DNA of 56,105 nt from Prevotella sp. UBA5387. GTDB lineage: Bacteria > Bacteroidota > Bacteroidia > Bacteroidales > Bacteroidaceae. Under the pieces are notes generated by a model. That model saw only the letters and a list, made by a program, of their open reading frames with translations, was not told the DNA's origin and searched no databases. Location of the stretch: the NCBI GenBank assembly GCA_002407775.1, contig DHOP01000108.1, forward strand, positions 1 through 56,105. The letters are read 5' to 3'. This document shows, piece after piece, positions 51,902-56,105 of the stretch. A program made the position numbers and the translations under genes. The first letter of the stretch is position 1. Every line of letters starts with the position of its first letter.

Positions 51902-52480
51902 TTATGCTACTACCTCAAACTCATGAACATAGATGAAGACATCATCATCTTCCTGCTCATTGTTCCACTTGGCAAGTTCTTCCTTGCTAATCTGTTCTCT
52001 GCCTGTAAGCTCCGCTGCAAACTTCATGGCTTTGTCTTCATCATCGAAATATTCACTGCAATAATCGTCATTGACAAAGGCATCAACGTAATAGCGGTCG
52101 GGGAAATACTTGCTGTCAGCATCATTCGTGGCATATACCTCGCACCCCGGCTCTTCTACACAGAAGTAAATGGTAAGGTCGGGCATCAACTCTGCCAGCA
52201 CATGACGAAAGTCCGTTGCGCCCCATGCCTCTTCCGCATAGATATAAAGAACACCTTCTCCCAAGTCGTAATCCTCGATAAAGCCGCGAAGATAGTTCCG
52301 TTTCATCTGTTCCTCTGTGGCTCCCAATGACTTCACGATGTTGCCCTCCCAACCATCGCTTGCGGTCTCGGTTACTGGCTCCATTTTATGCTTCATAAAG
52401 CCTTCAATCAACTCATAGAGCTTGTTCAGCTCTTCCTTGCTACCCTCAATGGCGTAGCTTGTACTTGCCCAATTTGCCAT
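51902..52480 (-). CDS. Acidic DUF1281-like ferredoxin-fold protein
   Basis: A 192-residue protein with about 45 acidic against 16 basic residues. The start MANWASTSYAIEGSKEELNKLYEL resembles DUF1281, a ferredoxin-like domain of conjugative plasmid leading regions. The middle has YAEEAWGATDFRHVLAELMP, and the end a FVNDDYCSEYFDDEDKAMKF segment, then EVVA. Such acidic leading-region proteins may mimic DNA and block restriction or host responses. It follows the 78-residue gene by 41 bases. Confidence 0.72.
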   Translation of the reverse strand: MANWASTSYAIEGSKEELNKLYELIEGFMKHKMEPVTETASDGWEGNIVKSLGATEEQMKRNYLRGFIEDYDLGEGVLYIYAEEAWGATDFRHVLAELMPDLTIYFCVEEPGCEVYATNDADSKYFPDRYYVDAFVNDDYCSEYFDDEDKAMKFAAELTGREQISKEELAKWNNEQEDDDVFIYVHEFEVVA

Positions 52481-52521
52481 AATTCTATAATTTTGAATGT
52501 TATCAATATGTTACCGTTACC

Positions 52522-52758
52522 TTAGTCTGTAAAGGTATTGAGACGCTGCGTTTCAAACTCCCACTCATAGTCTCGGTTGTTGCACTGTGTCTGATGTGTG
52601 CTTCTTATCTCGTTGGCATCGTCCTCGGTCATACCCCGATACGCTATCAACTGTGCAATGATGTCTTCCATATCCTCGCCGATATAGACAAGCTCTCTCG
52701 ATGCGAGGGAGTGCCATTCGTCTGTTCGGTAAACCAAGTAAATCAATCTTGTTTCCAT
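52522..52758 (-). CDS. Small leading-region protein
   Basis: A 78-residue protein starting METRLIYLVYRTDEWHSLAS at the ATG at 52758; upstream in-frame sequence overlaps the previous gene and is not needed. It is mildly acidic with a segment GMTEDDANEIRSTHQTQ. It is spaced 13 bases from the gene upstream and is probably co-transcribed. No family is recognised. Confidence 0.6.
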   Translation of the reverse strand: METRLIYLVYRTDEWHSLASRELVYIGEDMEDIIAQLIAYRGMTEDDANEIRSTHQTQCNNRDYEWEFETQRLNTFTD

Positions 52759-52771
52759 CGTCTTAAATGGT

Positions 52772-53251
52772 TTAGAAGTGAAAATCAATGATACCACCGA
52801 TGTAAATCTTGCTGCCCTCCTCCAATGTGTCAATCCACCGCATCAGCTCAGCCGACTTCTCGGCAAAGGATTGGCAACTATCTCCGCAAAGATAGAAGTG
52901 TGAGTCGGTGTCCAATGGGTTCTGAATAATCTGTTCGAGTTTATAGGTAGCCCCAACGAACTCCATCACGTTCTTGCTGCTGATTTGAGAAGCCTTACGC
53001 TGGATGCGGTGTGCCCACTGTTGTTTCCACTCGTCCATGCCACCGAAGTATTCAAGTGTCTCATGGTCTATCTGTCCAAACATATCAGAAGGCAAGATAC
53101 CTTTCACCAATGTCTTGATAGCCTCTTTGCGCTCTTCACTTGAAATGGCAGCGCAATAGTCGTAGTCCGTACCCTCACCCTGATAGAGCGTGTCCTCGTT
53201 GATAGCCTCCTTAATCGGAGTGTCAGAAAGTTGAAAAATCCATGCGTGCAT
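52772..53251 (-). CDS. Leading-region protein, first of the four-gene leftward block
   Basis: A 159-residue protein (MHAWIFQLSDTPIKEAINED..). It has a Trp-rich helical middle (GGMDEWKQQWAHRIQRKAS) and a C-terminal segment ELMRWIDTLEEGSKIYIGGI. Its start lies 80 bases from stem-loop element 2, the same arrangement as the genes starting at 39093 and 55189. No family is recognised, but the position indicates expression early after transfer. Confidence 0.62.
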   Translation of the reverse strand: MHAWIFQLSDTPIKEAINEDTLYQGEGTDYDYCAAISSEERKEAIKTLVKGILPSDMFGQIDHETLEYFGGMDEWKQQWAHRIQRKASQISSKNVMEFVGATYKLEQIIQNPLDTDSHFYLCGDSCQSFAEKSAELMRWIDTLEEGSKIYIGGIIDFHF

Positions 53252-53330
53252 AGCTGTAAATATTTAAGTGATACATTTCCCTTTAGTTCTGCTGCTTTTG
53301 CAGCATCGCTGTCGGGATTTCAAATTTTAT

Positions 53331-53487
53331 GTGCATGGTAGAGCAAGTCCATCAGGCAGATAAGCCAAGTAATTTTGCGATATTGTCATGGAAAACCCAA
53401 ATCTATGATTTGTGGAAAGCTGCCGTGAAAATATCGCAAAATAGCGGAGCGGTACTTCGGCGTTCTGCCGGACTTGCTACCTTTGCT
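53331..53487. promoter_or_regulatory. Three-tier stem-loop element, copy 2
   Basis: The outer stem pairs ggta.gcaagtcc (53337-53350 region) with ggacttgctacc (53471-53482). The middle stem pairs gcgatattgtcatgg with the ccgtgaaaatatcgc arm (14 of 15 positions, one G-T). The inner stem pairs ccaaatc with gatttgtgg. Next to the gene start, read leftward, is the gctgcaaaagcagc hairpin and the conserved actaaagggaaatgtatca. Confidence 0.68.
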
Positions 53488-53490
53488 AAG

Positions 53491-54187
53491 TAAAATTAAA
53501 TCCAGACAGAAAATGCAGGAGTGTAAACGACCAACCATCGGGCAGTGCCCATGATATGAGGGCACAAGGGTAGCTATTGCCTTTGAAGGCACAACTTTAA
53601 ATTCTGTCCCTACAGCTCTCCCGAAGTCCCATGAAAGACTCTGCCCATGATCCTGAAAGGTCATGAGTAGTGTCTTTCATGGGATAAAAACGGCTACGAC
53701 CGTTTTTAGGGTCTTTGCGTAGCCTGTGTTCGTCGAGCAGCAAGCCAACATAGCCGGAATAAAGTGGAGTGGAAGGACGTATAATTGTACTTCCTGCGGA
53801 ACGTAATGACGACTGTGGTCTGCAGCTCGATAAGAATACTGGCGGAGCAACTAGGCATGAGGCATCAGACAAAAGGGAAATAAGGATGCAGACCAAAACT
53901 TGCAGTAGCATGTTTTGTAAAGGTGTATAAGAAGCGACCTTGGTAGTGGCTTACTTTTTTTTCAGGCATGGTCATGATGAAAGGGCTTAGGATATAGAGT
54001 GCTGCGAGCTGTGGGAGCAGCACACAGCAGAAGGTAGCACCACCATTCCACCATGATTGCACCATGCCAATAAAATCGGCAAAAAACGCAATTCGTTTAA
54101 TTCGCCTAATAATTAAACGAATTAAACGAAGAGGAAGTGTAGCACCCTATCTGCACCAGTGTTCCACCATGATTGCACCATCAAGAG
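53491..54187. other. Gene-free region with nested hairpins and a direct repeat
   Basis: No convincing gene is present. Structures seen are gtgccc (53545-53550) / gggcac (53560-53565) and cccatgaaagac (53628-53639) / gtctttcatggg (53672-53683), the latter with an inner catga/tcatg pair. A hairpin aaaaacgg/ccgttttt (53686-53707) is terminator-like on both strands. A 13-bp inverted repeat lies at 54092-54104 / 54118-54130. A 20-nt direct repeat (ttccaccatgattgcaccat) occurs at 54046-54065 and 54162-54181, flanking that inverted repeat. ORFs of about 100 residues here lack any coding signature. Confidence 0.55.
53686..53707. terminator. Hairpin terminator, both strands
   Basis: aaaaacgg (53686-53693) and ccgttttt (53700-53707) pair perfectly around a six-base loop, giving a T-run on each strand. 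It separates the two leftward small-gene blocks and would stop transcripts coming from 54188. Confidence 0.65.
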
Positions 54188-54424
54188 TTAAGGGCGGAAG
54201 GTACTCAAATCTACCATCATCGAATTATATACTGCCTTAGTATATCCTTCCTGTTTCAGCAGGACTACTTCTCGTCTTGAATAAGCCATTGCTTGCGCCT
54301 TGGTCATTCCCTGCTTGAATTTCATAGGACGGTTGGGGCGCATGGTCTGTACCTCATATAGCTCTTGATAGATAGGAGCGTATTTCTTTCTCTTGATTAT
54401 TTCAACTCTTGGATAACGTAGCAT
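54188..54424 (-). CDS. Small basic leading-region protein
   Basis: A 78-residue basic protein (MLRYPRVEIIKRKKYAPIYQ...). It contains a segment GMTKAQAMAYSRREVVLLKQ. It follows the DUF2693-like pseudogene by about 48 bases in a leftward block. The 20-nt direct repeat lies just beyond its 3' end. No family is recognised. Confidence 0.55.
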   Translation of the reverse strand: MLRYPRVEIIKRKKYAPIYQELYEVQTMRPNRPMKFKQGMTKAQAMAYSRREVVLLKQEGYTKAVYNSMMVDLSTFRP

Positions 54425-54472
54425 GATTGAATATTTTGCGCCCCGATGGTTGGTCTGGGCATTACCTTGGAT

Positions 54473-55189
54473 TTAGAGTGTTGCAAGTCTTTCAGCTGCC
54501 TTGCAGATTAAGTCTTTCAGTTGCTCTTTATTGAGTTCGGGTAGCAAGTCAATGACCATAAAGTTCTCCGTTTCCTCGATGGCTACACCTCGCTTGGCAA
54601 GAATGGTCTTGATGTCTAAGCTGCTGAAATCGTTGTAAGCCTTAGTGCTGCTTGCTGCACTCTGTGTCTCGCTGATGCTTGCTGCTTTGCTATTTTGCAA
54701 CTCTTCCGGCTCGCCTATACCGATAAAAGCATCAATGCGAAACTTGCGTTCCTCGCCTTTGTCTGTGTCGAAATAGACAAAGTATCTGCCCGACACATCA
54801 AAGTTGTCAGAAATGATGCCATGTGCGTATCTGATGGTTCCGTCTGCCTTGCGGTAGGCAAAAGCGGTTTCGCCCTCTTTCTTCATTTTATCTTTGAGCT
54901 TGACAACCAATGCAAGACAGATGTCGTGATGCTCGTCGATGGTACTTTGTCGAAGTTCGCCTACCTCCACAAGGTTCTTGATGATAAACGACCTCTACCC
55001 TTTGCAATCTATATCATAGTAGGCAAGTGTGTAACTGCATTGCTGATGCTTAGAAGTGCCCTTGATAGTGTGCCCGATGCCATAAAGTGTGCCACACGCA
55101 TGACGCTTTGTGCCGTCTTTCTTTCGAAATACAAAGGAAACGATACCTTTATGAAGTTTGGCTACCAATGTCTCAAATAGATTTTCCAT
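54473..55189 (-). pseudogene. Duplicated DUF2693-like protein gene interrupted by TAG
   Basis: One frame of about 238 codons runs leftward from the ATG at 55189, with a single internal TAG at 54997-54995. Before the stop, the first domain has SFVFRKKDGTKRHACGTLYG and AYYDIDCKG. After it the frame continues RSFIIKNLVEVGELR. Relatives have ...GWRSF at this point, so TGG (Trp) to TAG is the simple explanation. The second half is a diverged second copy of the domain (TAFAYRKADGTIRYAHGIIS, then YFDTDKGEERKFRIDAFIGI). A restart at 54970 could give the second domain alone. DUF2693 is assigned from memory. Confidence 0.78.
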
Positions 55190-55272
55190 ATCTTGCAATG
55201 TTATGTTAGATGATACATTTCCCTTTAGTTTAGCTGCTCTTGCAGCATCACTGTCGGGATTTCAAATTTTAT

Positions 55273-55429
55273 GTGCAAGGTAAGAGCAAGTCCTTCAGGC
55301 AGATAAGCCAAGTAATTTTGCGATATTCTCATGGAATACCCAAATCTTTGATTTCGGGAAGGCTGTCATGAGAATATGCTCAAATAGCACAGCGGTACTT
55401 TGTGTTCTGGTCGCCTTGCTAACTTTGCA
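55273..55429. promoter_or_regulatory. Three-tier stem-loop element, copy 3
   Basis: The outer stem pairs gcaaggtaagagcaag (from about 55276) with cttgctaactttgc (ending about 55428). The middle stem pairs atattctcatgg with the tcatgagaatat arm. The inner stem pairs cccaaatc with gatttcggg. Leftward of it, next to the gene start, is the gctgcaagagcagc hairpin and the conserved actaaagggaaatgtatca. On the plus strand TAACTTTG (55420-55427) lies inside the outer stem. Confidence 0.68.
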
Positions 55430-55885
55430 TAGAAAAATGGAAGCCGATGGTTGCCTGTTGAATAGTTGGAAACTATGTCCATGGCTGATAAAGCCTATGA
55501 TGAGGGAAGGAAATTATTATCCACTTAGTGTACACTAAGAAAACTACGTTTTTAACACAACGATGATGGTATAAACCATACGAGCTTGCCGATTGAAAAG
55601 GTATGCCTGATTAAGAAAGGAGGGCAATAGAGTTATCACAGGCAGCATATTATGGCAATAACCATCGAAAGGTTCAAAAAGTGGAATATCGTCTTGATGA
55701 CGAGAGATACAAGCAAAAGATTTTAAGGCAAAAATCAATGGAATGATAACGATTGATAGCAAAGGTTCAAATCCGCCCAAAGCCTAAAGTCTATAAAATA
55801 TTGGTTATCAGCAAGAATGAAAGTTGTGAAATATCTTTACATGAAAAAGTTGTTTCATCGCAAAATCTAATTTTCGGAGAAAAAA
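55430..55885. other. Gene-free right-end region
   Basis: About 450 bases without a credible gene. It contains copy 3 of the 18-nt motif and a perfect palindrome (separate entries). A 78-residue minus-strand frame at 55544-55780 shows no coding signature. It could hold the element end or arm-type sites for an integrase. Confidence 0.35.
55513..55539. repeat. Copy 3 of the 18-nt motif plus a 16-bp perfect palindrome
   Basis: attattatccacttagtg (55513-55530) is the reverse complement of the motif at 22362-22379. It overlaps the perfect palindrome cttagtgtacactaag (55524-55539), typical of a dimeric protein-binding site. The motif half-site ACTAAG is thus shared with the copies at 3950 and 22362. 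Confidence 0.6.
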
Positions 55886-55953
55886 GTGGGTCAAAAGTGG
55901 GTCAAATTTGGGTCAAAAAGTGGGTCAAATTTGGGTCAAAAAGTGGGTCAAGG
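55886..55953. repeat. Tandem GTGGGTCAAA repeats beside the tRNA
   Basis: The words gtgggtcaaa and tttgggtcaaa alternate. A 23-nt unit (gtgggtcaaatttgggtcaaaaa) occurs twice in direct succession, with partial copies on either side. An ORF of 70 codons covers it, but its protein is only a translation of the repeat (WVKFGSKSGS), so it is not credible as a gene. Arm-type integrase sites are one possibility. Confidence 0.6.
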
Positions 55954-55973
55954 GGTGGTATATAGGCAATAAA

Positions 55974-56004
55974 AAATCCCTAAGTTGTTGTAACTTAGGG
56001 ATTT
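55974..56004 (-). terminator. Terminator of the tRNA-Ser transcript
   Basis: aaatccctaagtt (55974-55986) and aacttagggattt (55992-56004) form a perfect 13-bp stem with a 5-nt loop. On the minus strand it is followed by tttttta, so it ends transcripts coming from the tRNA. Confidence 0.85.
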
Positions 56005-56020
56005 ACGCTTGATGCGGTTG

Positions 56021-56105
56021 CGGAGAGAGAGGGATTCGAACCCCCGGTACCTCGCGGTACGACGGTTTTCAAGACCGTTGTAATCGACCACTCTACCATC
56101 TCTCC
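56021..56105 (-). tRNA. tRNA-Ser(UGA)
   Basis: On the minus strand the 85 bases fold as a serine tRNA. The 7-bp acceptor stem is ggagaga with tctctcc, with a discriminator G. The anticodon arm is acggt-cttgaaa-accgt, giving anticodon TGA, read as UGA. A long variable arm (gtaccgcgaggtacc) is diagnostic for serine, and the T arm is ggggg-ttcgaat-ccctc. No CCA is encoded. Its 3' end faces the mobile element, the usual place for integration. Confidence 0.93.

Noticed and set aside
53597..53911. 104-residue minus-strand ORF
   Set aside because: It runs across a nested hairpin and a terminator and shows no domain or plausible start signal.
55544..55780. 78-residue minus-strand ORF near the right end
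   Set aside because: No recognisable features and no neighbours in the same direction; likely chance.
55753..55965. 70-residue plus-strand ORF over the tandem repeat
   Set aside because: The C-terminal half is only a translation of the GTGGGTCAAA repeat.

Overview
ORGANISM AND ELEMENT. The window is almost entirely a Bacteroidales mobile element, most likely an integrative or plasmid-derived conjugative element of a Prevotella/Bacteroides-type host. This rests on a full set of CTnDOT-type transfer genes (TraA, E, F, G, J, K, L, M, N, O homologues), several upstream regions carrying the Bacteroidales -7 box TAnnTTTG, and Bacteroidales-typical mobile genes. The right edge is an intact tRNA-Ser(UGA), so this copy is chromosomal. 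No integrase is visible. LAYOUT. 1-545: remnant of an IS4-type transposase. 727-19105: rightward transfer operon: lipoprotein, ParA-like TraA and small partners, a two-HTH protein, a DUF3127-like protein, then the type IV secretion genes (TraE/F, VirB4-like TraG, periplasmic proteins, TraJ, TraK, TraL, VirB10-like TraM, VirB9-like TraN, TraO), a second lipoprotein, the VirD4-like coupling protein and an XRE regulator. 19134-22050: cargo, namely a nonsense-interrupted S41 peptidase gene and an IS1380-family insertion sequence. 22102-34070: second transfer-associated block with a small membrane protein, a leftward M23-glucosaminidase wall hydrolase, then DUF4099/DUF3945, MutS-I-containing, ArdC-like and Toprim proteins that look like the polyvalent proteins injected with conjugative DNA. 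It also holds a nonsense-interrupted PH-like gene, a TraG-adjacent-type periplasmic paralogue, a zinc-ribbon protein, an HU-like protein and a lipoprotein. 34071-38686: relaxase (leftward), MobC-like accessory protein, a 1.2 kb non-coding region with five 22-bp iterons, and a Rep_3-type initiator. 38752-55189: probable leading region of transfer. Leftward small-gene blocks flank a rightward six-gene defence-like operon (SNF2-type helicase, DinD, DUF4391, type III Mod, type III Res, HEPN-like protein). 55430-56105: repeats, a terminator and the tRNA. HOW IT WORKS TOGETHER. The relaxase and accessory protein nick oriT, the coupling protein passes the strand to the Tra channel, and the wall hydrolase opens peptidoglycan. 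Polyvalent and acidic small proteins probably protect or prime the incoming DNA, and Rep plus iterons allow replication. MOST NOTEWORTHY. (1) Three copies of a roughly 160-nt three-tier stem-loop element, with compensatory changes, upstream of leftward leading-region blocks; they resemble the single-strand promoters (Frpo) of F in logic. (2) A covarying leader motif placed just downstream of promoter-like boxes before repA and before a 37-codon ORF. (3) The type III-centred six-gene island ending in a HEPN/LprI-like protein. (4) A module repeated three times in one polyvalent protein and once in two others. (5) Three genes each broken by a single in-frame stop. All identifications come from reading the sequence and from memory of the families; no database search was possible.
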